Part shown: piece after piece, positions 32,327 through 41,560 of the stretch
Layout of the letters: each line of letters opens with the position of its first letter
How positions within the stretch are numbered: the stretch's first letter is position 1
From: Burkholderiales bacterium C2
GTDB lineage: Bacteria > Pseudomonadota > Gammaproteobacteria > Burkholderiales > Burkholderiaceae_C
Length of the DNA stretch: 64,000 nt
Reading direction: 5' to 3'
Assembly: GCA_005503085.1 (NCBI GenBank)
Contig: SCOI01000026.1
Span: 1-64,000 of the forward strand
Made by a program: the position numbers and the translations under genes
The notes under the pieces: model-generated
Databases searched by the model: none
Told to the model about the DNA's origin: nothing
Seen by the model: the letters and a program-made list of their open reading frames with translations, nothing else

Positions 32327-34831
32327 ATGACAAGACAGACAAAAACGCCGACTGCCGCGCGCAGGCAAGGCCTGACCCCCGTCGCCGGCGCCTGCAGCCT
32401 GCTGGCCCTGGCCGCGCTGCTGAGCGCCTGTGGCGGCTCCGGCGATGCCGATCCGACCGCGCCACCACCGCCGGCCGCGCCCGGCTTCGCCGCCGAGATC
32501 CGCTACACCAGCTACGGCGTGCCCCATATCAAGGCCGACAACTTCAAGGGCGCCGGCTATGGCTACGGCTACGCTTTTGCCGAGGACCATGTCTGCCTGT
32601 TCGCCCAGGAGCTGGTGACGATGCGCGGCGAGCGTTCGCGCTACTTCGGTGACTTCGATGCCAAGGGCGTGCCGATCAACTATCTGGGCCAGTTCGGTAC
32701 CGCCACGCCCAATCTGGCCTCCGACTTCTTCTACAAGCTGCACCTGACCCCGGCCCTGGCGCAGGCGATGCGGTCCGCCGCCGGCGCCGACACGCGCGAT
32801 CTGGTCAGCGGCTTTGTGGCCGGCTACAACCGCTATCTGCGCGACAAGGGCGTCAACGGCCTGCCGGTCGAGTGCAAGGGTGCGGCCTGGGTCAAGCCGA
32901 TGACCGAGGACGAGGCCTACTGGCGCTTCAGCCAGGCGGCGATGGCTGGCAGCTCGATCCAGTTCATCGAGGCCATCGGCAGTGCCCAGCCGCCGGTCGT
33001 CAAGGTGGCGGCCGCCCCGGCCTTGAGCGCCAAGGCGCTGAAGACGCAGCGCAGCCAGCTGGCGGTGCTGAACAGCCCACTGGTGCAGGCGACCAACCCG
33101 CTGTTCGAGCACGCGGTCGGCTCGAATGGCTATGGCCTGGGCAAGGACGTGACGCAGAGCGGCGCCGGCATGGTGCTGGGCAACCCGCACTTCCCCTGGT
33201 GGGGCGCACTGCGCCTGCACAAGCTGCACCTGACCATTCCCGGCAAGCTCGATGTCTTCGGCTCCACCCTGCTGGGGGCGCCGGTGCCGCTGATCGGTTT
33301 CAACAAGGACGTGGCCTGGACCCACACCTTCTCGACCGACAACCGCTTCACGCTGTTCCAGCTGAAGCTGGACCCGGCCGACCCGACCCGCTACCAGGTC
33401 GACGGTAGCTACAAGGCGATGAGCAAGACCGCGCTGACGGTGGAGGCCCTGCAGCCCGATGGCAGCCTGAAGACGCATCAGCGCACGCTGTACGGCACCG
33501 ACTTCGGCCCGCTGCTCAGCGATGGCGCCACCTTCAACTGGAGTGGTGCGGCGGCCTTTGTGATCCGCGATGCCAATTACACGAACTACAAGCTGATCGA
33601 CCAGGCCCTGCTGAACGGCACGTCCACCAGCGCCGAGAGCCTGCGCCAGAACCTGGCCACGCACAACGCGATGCCCTGGGTCAACACGATGGCGGCCGAC
33701 AAGAACGGCAAGGCCCTCTACGCCAACTATTCGGTGGCGGCCAATGTCAGCGATGCCCAGCTGGGTGCTTGCGTCAACAGCCCCACGGGTCAGTTCCTGC
33801 TGGCCACGCGCGGCCTGGTGCTGATGGACGGCAGCAAGAGCAGCTGCCAGTGGACCGGCGCGATCCCGGCCACCCAGCGGCCCTATGTGCTGCGCGACGA
33901 CTACATCGTCAATGCCAATGACAGCCACTGGCTGCCCAATGAACAGGTGCGGCTGACTGCCTTCCCGAAGATCATCGCCACCGGGCCTGATGCCGAAGGC
34001 ATGCCCCAGGGCGAGCGCACCCGCATGGGCATCGTCCAGGTCAAGGACCGGCTCAGCAATGCCGATGGCCTGGGCGGCAACCGCTTCACCCTCGCCAATC
34101 TGCAGCAGGTCTATGCCAAGAGCCGCTTCTTCCGCGCCGAGATGTGGCTGGACGAGTTCCTGGCCGCCATCTGCGCCGGCAAGCCTCAGCCCATCGTCGT
34201 CAAGGGCACGAACGGCGTCGACACCGACATCACCAAGGCCTGCGGCGTGCTGGCCATCTGGAAGAAGACCGAGGGCCTGACCGATCCGGGCGCCCTGTTG
34301 TTCCGCAAGCTCTATGAGCTGGCCGGCGAGCTGGAGGAGGCCAGCTACTGGCGCGTGCCCTTCAGTGCGGCCGACCCGGTGATGACGCCGCGCGGCTTCA
34401 ACACCGCCAACACCAAGGCCGTCACCTTGCTGGCGGACACGGTGCAGTGGTTTGCGACCAACAAGTTCGCGCTGGAGGAGGTCAATGCGCGCAAGCAGGT
34501 GATCATCCGTGACAGTGCGCCGATCCCGTTCCCCGGAGGTCGCTACACCTTCAACAATGTGCGCGGCAATCTGGGCGCTTCGGGCCTCTACGGCGATCCG
34601 GTCTATGGCAACAGCTATATGCAGTTCGTCACCTTCGATGCCAACGGCCCGGTGGCCGAGGGGGTGCTGACCTACTCGCAGTCCAGCCATCTGCTGTCGC
34701 CGCACTTCTCGGACCAGACCAAGCTCTACTCGGACATCTTCCTGAAGGGGGCCAAGTGGGCCAAGCTGCCCTTCAGCGAGGCCGAGATCAAGGCCGACCC
34801 GGCCTACAAGAGCATGAGCATCAGCGAGTGA
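32327..34831 (+). CDS. Penicillin-acylase family N-terminal-nucleophile hydrolase, lipoprotein
   Basis: 834 residues from the ATG at 32327 (AAGGAGA). An N-terminal lipoprotein signal ends LLSACGG. The Ntn-hydrolase core shows EIRYTSYGVPHIKADN at the start of the alpha chain and the predicted self-cleavage point G|SNGYGLG with Ser at about residue 266, which becomes the nucleophile. MVLGNPHFPW and later IGFNKDVAWTHTFS are family motifs. Substrates in the family are amides such as acyl-homoserine lactones, aculeacin or penicillins; which one cannot be told from sequence. It diverges from FadL. Confidence 0.87.
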   Translation: MTRQTKTPTAARRQGLTPVAGACSLLALAALLSACGGSGDADPTAPPPPAAPGFAAEIRYTSYGVPHIKADNFKGAGYGYGYAFAEDHVCLFAQELVTMRGERSRYFGDFDAKGVPINYLGQFGTATPNLASDFFYKLHLTPALAQAMRSAAGADTRDLVSGFVAGYNRYLRDKGVNGLPVECKGAAWVKPMTEDEAYWRFSQAAMAGSSIQFIEAIGSAQPPVVKVAAAPALSAKALKTQRSQLAVLNSPLVQATNPLFEHAVGSNGYGLGKDVTQSGAGMVLGNPHFPWWGALRLHKLHLTIPGKLDVFGSTLLGAPVPLIGFNKDVAWTHTFSTDNRFTLFQLKLDPADPTRYQVDGSYKAMSKTALTVEALQPDGSLKTHQRTLYGTDFGPLLSDGATFNWSGAAAFVIRDANYTNYKLIDQALLNGTSTSAESLRQNLATHNAMPWVNTMAADKNGKALYANYSVAANVSDAQLGACVNSPTGQFLLATRGLVLMDGSKSSCQWTGAIPATQRPYVLRDDYIVNANDSHWLPNEQVRLTAFPKIIATGPDAEGMPQGERTRMGIVQVKDRLSNADGLGGNRFTLANLQQVYAKSRFFRAEMWLDEFLAAICAGKPQPIVVKGTNGVDTDITKACGVLAIWKKTEGLTDPGALLFRKLYELAGELEEASYWRVPFSAADPVMTPRGFNTANTKAVTLLADTVQWFATNKFALEEVNARKQVIIRDSAPIPFPGGRYTFNNVRGNLGASGLYGDPVYGNSYMQFVTFDANGPVAEGVLTYSQSSHLLSPHFSDQTKLYSDIFLKGAKWAKLPFSEAEIKADPAYKSMSISE

Positions 34832-34914
34832 TGCGCCAAGGTCTGGGCGCATCGCGCTCAGACCGCCGTCGCAAACGCGCAGAATGGGCGCTTCGGACAC
34901 CCGGAGCGCCCGCG

Positions 34915-36336
34915 ATGAATGCTTCTTCCCCACCCGCCCATCTTCTCGCCGCCGAGCGCCGGCCCCTGCCGGCCGCGATGCTGGAGGCGCTGAAGGCCCG
35001 CTTTGCCGAGCGCTGCGCCACCGCGCTGGCGGTGCGCGAGCAGCACGGCCGCGATGAGTCACCCTTCGATGTGGCGCCGCCCGACTGCGTGGTGTTTGCG
35101 CAGAGCACCGAGGAGGTGGCTTGGGTGCTGGCCTTGGCGCATGAGCACCATGTGCCGGTGATCCCCTATGGCGCCGGCTCCTCGCTGGAGGGCCATCTGC
35201 TGGCGGTGCAGGGCGGCGTCAGCCTGGATGTCTCGCGGATGAATGAGATCCTGCGGGTCAATGCCGAGGATCTGACCGTGACGGTGCAGGCCGGCGTCAG
35301 CCGCAACCAGCTGAACAACGAGATCCGCCACAGCGGCCTGTTCTTCCCGATCGACCCCGGCGCCGATGCCTCGCTGGGCGGCATGGCCGCAACGCGGGCC
35401 AGCGGCACGAACGCGGTGCGCTACGGCACGATGCGCGAGAACGTCCTGGGGCTGACGGTGGTGACGCCGCAGGGCGAGATCATCCGCACCGGCTCGCGCG
35501 CCCGCAAGAGCAGCGCCGGCTATGACCTGACGCGCCTGTTCGTCGGCAGCGAGGGCACGCTGGGCGTGATCACCGAAGTCAGCCTGCGCATCTACCCGCT
35601 GCCCGAGGCGCTGTCGGCGGCGATCTGCTTCTTCCCCAGCATTGATGCGGCGGTGCAGACCACGATACAGATCATCCAGATGGGTGTGCCGATCGCGCGC
35701 TGCGAGCTGCTGGACGCGCATTCGGTGCGGGCCGTCAATCTGCATGACAAGCTGGGCCTGCGCGAGGCGCCGATGCTGCTGATGGAGTTCCACGGCTCGC
35801 AGGCCGGCGTGGCCGAGCAGGCCGAGACCGTGCAGGAGATCGCCCGCGAGTTCGGCGGCGAGGACTTTGAGTGGGCGACCACGCCCGAGGCCCGCACCAA
35901 GCTCTGGACCGCGCGCCACCATGCCTATCTGTCGGCGCTGCAGACCAAGCCTGGCTGCCGCTGTGTCACGACCGACACCTGCGTGCCGATCTCGCGCCTG
36001 GCCGAGAGCATCAACGAGTCGGTGCGCGAGGTTGAGGAGGCCGGCCTGCCGTACTTCATCGTCGGCCATGTCGGCGACGGCAACTTCCATCTCGGCTACC
36101 TGATCGACCCCGCGATCCCGTCCGAGCGCGAGACCGCCGAGCGTCTCAGCGCCCAGATGGTGCAGCGCGCGCTGCGCCTGGAGGGCACCTGCACCGGCGA
36201 GCACGGCATCGGCCTGCACAAGCAGGGCTTTCTGGTCGAGGAGGCGGGCGAGGGCGCCGTGGACGTGATGCGTAAGCTGAAAAAGGCGCTGGATCCCCGC
36301 AACATCATGAATCCGGGCAAGATCTTCGCGCTCTGA
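34915..36336 (+). CDS. FAD-binding oxidase, D-lactate/D-2-hydroxyacid dehydrogenase-like
   Basis: A 473-residue flavoprotein starting at the ATG at 34915. The FAD-binding PCMH domain has VIPYGAGSSLEGHLLA, DPGADASLGGMAATRASGTNAVRYG and GSEGTLGVITEVSLR. The C-terminal catalytic domain has RHHAYLSALQTKPGCR, the His-rich VGHVGDGNFHLG and GEHGIGLHKQ. This pattern fits membrane-associated D-lactate dehydrogenases/glycolate oxidase GlcD-like enzymes that feed electrons to quinone or cytochrome c. No glcE/glcF genes are adjacent. Confidence 0.88.
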   Translation: MNASSPPAHLLAAERRPLPAAMLEALKARFAERCATALAVREQHGRDESPFDVAPPDCVVFAQSTEEVAWVLALAHEHHVPVIPYGAGSSLEGHLLAVQGGVSLDVSRMNEILRVNAEDLTVTVQAGVSRNQLNNEIRHSGLFFPIDPGADASLGGMAATRASGTNAVRYGTMRENVLGLTVVTPQGEIIRTGSRARKSSAGYDLTRLFVGSEGTLGVITEVSLRIYPLPEALSAAICFFPSIDAAVQTTIQIIQMGVPIARCELLDAHSVRAVNLHDKLGLREAPMLLMEFHGSQAGVAEQAETVQEIAREFGGEDFEWATTPEARTKLWTARHHAYLSALQTKPGCRCVTTDTCVPISRLAESINESVREVEEAGLPYFIVGHVGDGNFHLGYLIDPAIPSERETAERLSAQMVQRALRLEGTCTGEHGIGLHKQGFLVEEAGEGAVDVMRKLKKALDPRNIMNPGKIFAL

Positions 36337-36349
36337 CCCTGCGGCGGGC

Positions 36350-37948
36350 TCAATGCTCGGGGGCGGGCACGCTCCAGCGCTTGGTGATGTCGCCCTTGTC
36401 GTTGGCGCTCTCCATATGGACGCCGAAGCCCCACAGCCGCGCCACATGCTTGAGCACCTCCTGCGCACTCTCATGCAGGGGCCGGTTCTGATGCTGGGTG
36501 TGGCGCAGGGTCAGTGAGCGGTCGCCGCGCAGATTGACGTTCCAGACCTGGATATTGGGCTCGCGGGTGCTGAGGTCGTACTGGCGCGACAAGGCCTCGC
36601 GCACATGCTGGTAGCCCGCCTCGTCATGGATGGCCGAGATCTCGTACTCGCGCTGCGCGGCATCATCGACGATGGAGAAGAGCCGGAACTCGCGCATCAA
36701 ATGCGGGCTCAGGTACTGGCCGATGAAGCTCTCGTCCTTGAAGTTGCGCATCGCATGGTCCAGCGTCGGCAGCCAGTCGGCGCCGGCCAGGTCGGGGAAC
36801 CAGCGGCGGTCCTCGTCGGTGGGCTTCTCGCAGATGCGCTTGATGTCGGTGTACATCGCGAAGCCCAGCGCGTAGGGGTTCAGATTGGCCATGGGTTGCT
36901 GGGCCACGACATTGGTGTGGGACTTGAGCCACTCGATCATCATGCCGTCGCTGAGATAGCCATCGTCATACATCTGGTTCAGCAACCGGTGGTGCCAGAA
37001 GGTGGCCCAGCCCTCGTTCATCACCTGGGTCTGGCGCTGCGGGTAGAAGTACTGCGCGATCTTGCGCACGATGCGAACGATTTCCCGCTGCCAGGGTTCC
37101 AGCAGCGGTGCATTCTTCTCGATGAAGTACAGCAGGTTCTCCTGCGGTTCCTCGGGAAAGCGCCGTGCCTCCTTCTCTTCCTCGGCCTTGTCGGCCCGGC
37201 GCGGCAAGGTACGCCAGAGGTCGTTGATCTGCTGCTGGGCATAGGCTTCGCGGTCGTGCAGACGGGCGCGCTCCTGGGCCAGCGAGAGTTTGGCGGGGCG
37301 GCGGTAGCGGTCGACGCCGTGGTTCATCAGCGCATGGCAGGAGTCCAGCGTCTGTTCGACGGCGTCCAGGCCATGGCGCTCCTCGCACTCGGCGACGAAG
37401 TTCTTCGCGTAGACCAGATAGTCGATGATGGACGAGGCATCGGTCCACATGCGAAACAGGTAGTTGCCCTTGAAGAAGCTGTTGTGGCCGTAGCAGGCGT
37501 GGGCGATCACCAGGGCCTGCATGGCCAGGGTGTTCTCCTCCATCAGATAGGCGATGCAGGGGTCGGAGTTGATGACGATCTCGTAGGCCAGACCCATCTG
37601 GCCGCGCGAGTAGTTGCGCTCGGTGGCGATGAACTCCTTGCCATAGCTCCAGTGCCGGTAGTTGACCGGCATGCCGACCGAGGCATAGGCGTCCATCATT
37701 TGCTCGGAGCTGATGACCTCCAGCTGATTGGGATAGGTGTCCAGGCCGTAGCGCTCGGCCGTGGCGCGGATGACATCGTGATAGTCCTCGATCAGGCCGA
37801 AGGTCCAATCGCTGGGCGAGGGCAGGGGTGCTGCTGGCCGCTGCTTAAGCGGCAGCATCTGCCGCAGCGGCTCGCGGTGGCGGCGCCCGCCGTACTCATG
37901 CTTGTCCGGGGCGATGCCGATATGGCGGCGGTTCTCGATCACGCTCAT
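36350..37948 (-). CDS. SpoVR family protein
   Basis: A 532-residue SpoVR/YcgB-like protein starting MSVIENRRHIG. Family landmarks are IATERNYSRGQMGLAYEIVIN, HACYGHNSFFKGNYLF, ATFWHHRLLNQMYDDG and NPYALGFAMYTDIKRI. Despite the name (from sporulation in Bacillus) it occurs widely in non-sporulating proteobacteria, always near prkA and the DUF444 gene. Its ATG overlaps the stop of the DUF444 gene (ATGA). A start at 38152 would bury the protein in the wrong reading of the upstream gene. Confidence 0.93.
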   Translation of the reverse strand: MSVIENRRHIGIAPDKHEYGGRRHREPLRQMLPLKQRPAAPLPSPSDWTFGLIEDYHDVIRATAERYGLDTYPNQLEVISSEQMMDAYASVGMPVNYRHWSYGKEFIATERNYSRGQMGLAYEIVINSDPCIAYLMEENTLAMQALVIAHACYGHNSFFKGNYLFRMWTDASSIIDYLVYAKNFVAECEERHGLDAVEQTLDSCHALMNHGVDRYRRPAKLSLAQERARLHDREAYAQQQINDLWRTLPRRADKAEEEKEARRFPEEPQENLLYFIEKNAPLLEPWQREIVRIVRKIAQYFYPQRQTQVMNEGWATFWHHRLLNQMYDDGYLSDGMMIEWLKSHTNVVAQQPMANLNPYALGFAMYTDIKRICEKPTDEDRRWFPDLAGADWLPTLDHAMRNFKDESFIGQYLSPHLMREFRLFSIVDDAAQREYEISAIHDEAGYQHVREALSRQYDLSTREPNIQVWNVNLRGDRSLTLRHTQHQNRPLHESAQEVLKHVARLWGFGVHMESANDKGDITKRWSVPAPEH

Positions 37949-39225
37949 TTGCTGGCCCCTTCCTTCTTGAACAGCTCGCGGAAGACCGGGTAGATCTGCG
38001 AGGCCTCGACGGCCTTGCGCATCGCGAAGTGACCGACCTCGTCGCTGAGCTTGGCGTACTCCTCCCAGAGGTTCTGCTCGGCCTCGGCCACCTGCACATA
38101 GGCGAAGTAGCGGCACAGCGGCAGGATCTTGTCGGCCAGCAGCTCGCGGCAACGGCCACTGTCATGGTGCCAGTTGTCGCCGTCGCTGGCCTGGGCGCCG
38201 TAGATATTCCATTCGCTGCGCGGATAGCGCTCGCGGATGATCTCTTCCATCAGCACCAGAGCGCTGGAGACCACGGTGCCGCCGGTCTCGGTGGCGTGGA
38301 AGAAGTTCTGCTCGTCGACCTCCTGGGCCTGGGTGTGGTGGCGGATGAAGACCACCTCGATCTTCTCGTAGTGTCGGGTCAGGAACAAATAGAGCAGAAT
38401 GAAGAAGCGCTTGGCCAGGTCCTTGCGGCTCTCGTCCATCGAGCCGCTGACATCCATCAGGCAGAACATCACGGCCCGGCTGGTCGGCACCGGCACCCGC
38501 ACGCGGTTGCGAAAGCGCAGATCGATCGGGTCGAGAAAGGGAATGGCCTTGATGCGCTGGCGCAGGAACAGGATGCGGGCCTCGGTCTCCTGCAGCGCGG
38601 CCTGGACGTCGGGCTTGCGCGCATCCTCGCGGTGCAGCAGGTCCAGGCGTTCCTCCAGCTCGTGCAGCTCGCGGCGCTTGCTGGTGCCCAGCGCGATGCG
38701 CCGGCCCAAGGCGCCGCGCATCGAGCGCACCACATGCAGATTGGTCGGCGTGCCGTCCGAGACATAGCCGGCACGGTGGCTTTTGTATTCCGGCGTGTCG
38801 GCCAGCTGGGTGCGTTCGAGGTTGGGCAGGGCCAGGTCGTCGAAGAAGACCTGCATGAACTCCTCGCGGCTGAGGTGAAAGACGAAGTCGTCCTCGCCTT
38901 CGCCCGAGTCGCTGGCCTTGCCGCCGCCCTGGCCGCCGCCGCCACCGGGCGGTTTGGCGATGCGGTCGCCTCGCACGTGCTCGGTATTGCCGGGCCGCAC
39001 CACCTCGCGCACGCCGCCCTCGCCATGGCCGAACACAGGCTCGCTGAGGTCCTTCTTCGGGATGCGCACCTCTTCGCCGCGCTCCATATCGCGGATGCCG
39101 CGGCCGTCGACGGCCCGCTTCACCGCCTCGCGGATCTGCTCCTTGTGGCGGCGCAGAAAGCGCTCGCGGTTGCCTATCGACTTGTTTTTCCCTGACAGCC
39201 TGCGATCGATGATTTGTTGAAGCAT
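37945..39225 (-). CDS. DUF444 (YeaH/YhbH) family protein with VWA-like metal-site motif
   Basis: A 426-residue protein. The basic N-terminus (LSGKNKSIGNRERFLRRHKEQI) is typical; a Gly-rich linker (KPPGGGGGQGGGK) follows. The C-terminal half is VWA-like with the MIDAS-type DVSGSMDESRKDLAKRFF. It is the middle gene of the conserved prkA-DUF444-spoVR operon, whose products are thought to act together in stress and starvation signalling. AGGAG precedes the start. Confidence 0.93.
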   Translation of the reverse strand: MLQQIIDRRLSGKNKSIGNRERFLRRHKEQIREAVKRAVDGRGIRDMERGEEVRIPKKDLSEPVFGHGEGGVREVVRPGNTEHVRGDRIAKPPGGGGGQGGGKASDSGEGEDDFVFHLSREEFMQVFFDDLALPNLERTQLADTPEYKSHRAGYVSDGTPTNLHVVRSMRGALGRRIALGTSKRRELHELEERLDLLHREDARKPDVQAALQETEARILFLRQRIKAIPFLDPIDLRFRNRVRVPVPTSRAVMFCLMDVSGSMDESRKDLAKRFFILLYLFLTRHYEKIEVVFIRHHTQAQEVDEQNFFHATETGGTVVSSALVLMEEIIRERYPRSEWNIYGAQASDGDNWHHDSGRCRELLADKILPLCRYFAYVQVAEAEQNLWEEYAKLSDEVGHFAMRKAVEASQIYPVFRELFKKEGASK

Positions 39226-39239
39226 CGGGGCTCCTCAGA

Positions 39240-41162
39240 TCATGAACTCTTGCGGACTCTGAGATACCACTCGCACAGCAAACGCACCTGCTTGGCCGTG
39301 TAGCCCTTGTCCACCATGCGCTGGACGAAGTTCTCATGCTTCTTGGCCTCGTCGGCGCTGGCCTTGGCATTGAAGCTGATCACCGGCAGCAGCTCCTCGG
39401 TGTTCGAGAACATCTTCTTCTCGATCACGGTGCGCAGCTTCTCGTAGCTGGTCCAGGCCGGGTTCTTGCCGGCATTGTTGGCGCGCGCGCGCAGCACGAA
39501 GTTGACGATCTCGTTGCGGAAATCCTTGGGATTGCTGATGCCGGCCGGCTTCTCGATCTTTTCCAGCTCGCCGTTCAGCGCCGAGCGATCAAAGACCTCG
39601 CCGGTGTCGGTATCGCGGTACTCCTGGTCCTGGATCCAGTAGTCGGCGTAGGTGACGTAGCGGTCGAAGATGTTCTGGCCGTACTCGCTATAGCTCTCCA
39701 GATAGGCGGTCTGGATTTCCTTGCCGATGAACTCGGCATAGCGTGGCGCCAGCAATTCCTTGATGAAGCCGACGTACTTCTGCTCGGTCTCGGCCGGGAA
39801 CTGCTCGCGCTCGATCTGCTGCTCCAGCACATACATCAGGTGCACCGGATTGGCCGCCACCTCGGCGCTGTCGAAGTTGAAGACCTTGGAGATGATCTTG
39901 TAGGCGAAGCGGGTCGAGACGCCACTCATGCCTTCGTCGACGCCGGCGTAGTCGCGATACTCCTGATAGCTCTTGGCGCGCGGGTCGGTGTCCTTCAGGT
40001 TGTCACCGTCGTAGACCTGCATCTTCGAATACAGCGAGGAGTTTTCCGGCTCCTTCAGCCGCGTCAGGATCGCAAACTGGCTCATCATCTTCAAGGTGCC
40101 GGGCGCGCACTTGGCCTCGGCCAGTGAGGAGCCGCGGATCAGCTTCTCGTAGATCTTGACCTCTTCGCTGACGCGCAGGCAGTAGGGCACCTTGACGATG
40201 TAGATGCGGTCGAGGAAGGCCTCGTTGTTCTTGTTGTTGCGAAAGGTCTTCCACTCGCTCTCATTGCTGTGGGCCAGCACGATGCCGTCGAAGGGAATCG
40301 CGCCAAAGCCCTCGGTGCCCTTGAAGTTGCCCTCCTGGGTCGCGGTCAGCAGCGGGTGCAGTACCTTGATCGGCGCCTTGAACATCTCGACGAACTCCAG
40401 CAGGCCCTGGTTGGCCAGGCACAGGCCGCCGGAATAGCTGTAGGCATCGGGATCGTCCTGCGCATAGGTCTCGAGCTTGCGGATGTCGACCTTGCCGACC
40501 AGCGAGCTGATGTCCTGGTTGTTCTCATCGCCCGGCTCGGTCTTGGCCACGCCGACCTGCTTGAGCACGCTGGGATAGCGCTTGACCACCTTGAAGCGGC
40601 GGATGTCGCCGCCGAACTCCTCAAGCCGCTTGACGGCCCAGGGGCTCATCACGCGGTTCAGGTAGCGCAGCGGGATGCCGTATTCCTTCTCCAGCAGCGG
40701 GCCGTCCTCGGCCGCATTGAACAGGCCCAGCGGCGACTCGTTGACCGGTGAGCCGGCCAGCGCGTAGAAGGGCACCTGTTCCATCAGGTACTTGAGGCGT
40801 TCGGCGATCGAGCTCTTGCCGCCGCCGACCGGGCCCAGCAGATAGAGGATCTGCTTCTTTTCTTCGAGCCCCTGCGCGGCGTGGCGGAAGTAGCTGACCA
40901 CCTGCTCGATCGCGTCCTCCATGCCGTAGAACTCGGCGAAGGCGGGATAGATCTTGATGGTCTTGTTCGCAAAGATGCGCGACAGCCGCGTGTCGTTGCG
41001 GGTGTCCACCATCTGCGGCTCGCCGATGGCCTGCAGCATACGTTCGGCTGCGGTGGCGTAGGCGAGGGGATTGCGTTTGCACTCGGCCAGATACTCTTCG
41101 AGAGAGATCTCTTCAACCCTTGTGCGTTCGTAGCGAGCGGCGAAGCTGCTGATCACGTCCAT
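39240..41162 (-). CDS. prkA: PrkA family serine protein kinase (AAA+ type)
   Basis: A 640-residue protein. The N-terminal AAA-like region has the P-loop LLGPVGGGKSSIAERLKYL (about residues 109-127) and later ILAHSNESEWKTF-type segments. The C-terminal kinase-like domain follows. Length and order match PrkA/YeaG, which in enteric bacteria responds to nitrogen starvation. It is the first gene of the operon, with a very strong AGGAGGT site six bases before its ATG. The next gene starts 14 bases downstream. Confidence 0.95.
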   Translation of the reverse strand: MDVISSFAARYERTRVEEISLEEYLAECKRNPLAYATAAERMLQAIGEPQMVDTRNDTRLSRIFANKTIKIYPAFAEFYGMEDAIEQVVSYFRHAAQGLEEKKQILYLLGPVGGGKSSIAERLKYLMEQVPFYALAGSPVNESPLGLFNAAEDGPLLEKEYGIPLRYLNRVMSPWAVKRLEEFGGDIRRFKVVKRYPSVLKQVGVAKTEPGDENNQDISSLVGKVDIRKLETYAQDDPDAYSYSGGLCLANQGLLEFVEMFKAPIKVLHPLLTATQEGNFKGTEGFGAIPFDGIVLAHSNESEWKTFRNNKNNEAFLDRIYIVKVPYCLRVSEEVKIYEKLIRGSSLAEAKCAPGTLKMMSQFAILTRLKEPENSSLYSKMQVYDGDNLKDTDPRAKSYQEYRDYAGVDEGMSGVSTRFAYKIISKVFNFDSAEVAANPVHLMYVLEQQIEREQFPAETEQKYVGFIKELLAPRYAEFIGKEIQTAYLESYSEYGQNIFDRYVTYADYWIQDQEYRDTDTGEVFDRSALNGELEKIEKPAGISNPKDFRNEIVNFVLRARANNAGKNPAWTSYEKLRTVIEKKMFSNTEELLPVISFNAKASADEAKKHENFVQRMVDKGYTAKQVRLLCEWYLRVRKSS

Positions 41163-41512
41163 GCTGACCTCCTGTGTCGGGGTGAGACGGCGCGGGTCAT
41201 GGGCTACCCGGCGTCGTCTGGGAAGTTCTGATGGCGCCCCTAAATCTGGGCCGAGGCGTCATCAGAGCTTTCCGAGGTTCAGCGTGATCTCTTCAACTCT
41301 AGCTTCGTTCAAGGCCGAGGCCTTGAATGCAGGATAAGCCCTGTCTTAGTCCTTCAACACGTCGAATGCTCCCTGCGTTGACACCATGCTACGCCCTTCT
41401 GTGATTTTTCGTGCAAGGCAAGACCTGACCCCCTGTGCCGCCCCCCCGAAAGCGGTGGAAGGGCTGCGAATATCAATATGCATAGGGCGTGCCAGCTTTG
41501 TCCGCGGCCATC
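41163..41512. other. Gene-free region upstream of the prkA operon
   Basis: About 350 bases with no convincing gene. It must hold the leftward promoter of the prkA operon, but I see no clear -24/-12 (sigma-54) or classical -35/-10 pair. Moderately AT-richer stretches occur near 41290-41410. A short poly-C tract lies at about 41429-41446. Short frames in it have no ribosome site. Confidence 0.6.
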
Positions 41513-41540
41513 AAAAAAGCCGTGAACGAGTCACGGCTTT
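41513..41540 (-). terminator. Rho-independent terminator of the parB transcript
   Basis: Read leftward, AAAGCCGTGA pairs with TCACGGCTTT over a five-base loop (41516-41540), followed by a T-run (A-tract 41513-41518 on the plus strand). It sits about 20 bases beyond the parB stop. Confidence 0.9.
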
Positions 41541-41560
41541 GCGCGGCTTTACTTGCCAAC

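Noticed and set aside
32312-35062. A 916-codon open frame on the minus strand opposite the acylase and flavoprotein genes
   Set aside because: It is an antisense shadow produced by high GC; the plus-strand genes have full family motifs, and the antisense protein is a low-complexity mix rich in Gly, Gln, Arg and His.
36605-37993. A 462-codon plus-strand frame opposite spoVR
   Set aside because: Antisense shadow; the minus strand encodes a clear SpoVR protein coupled to its operon partners.
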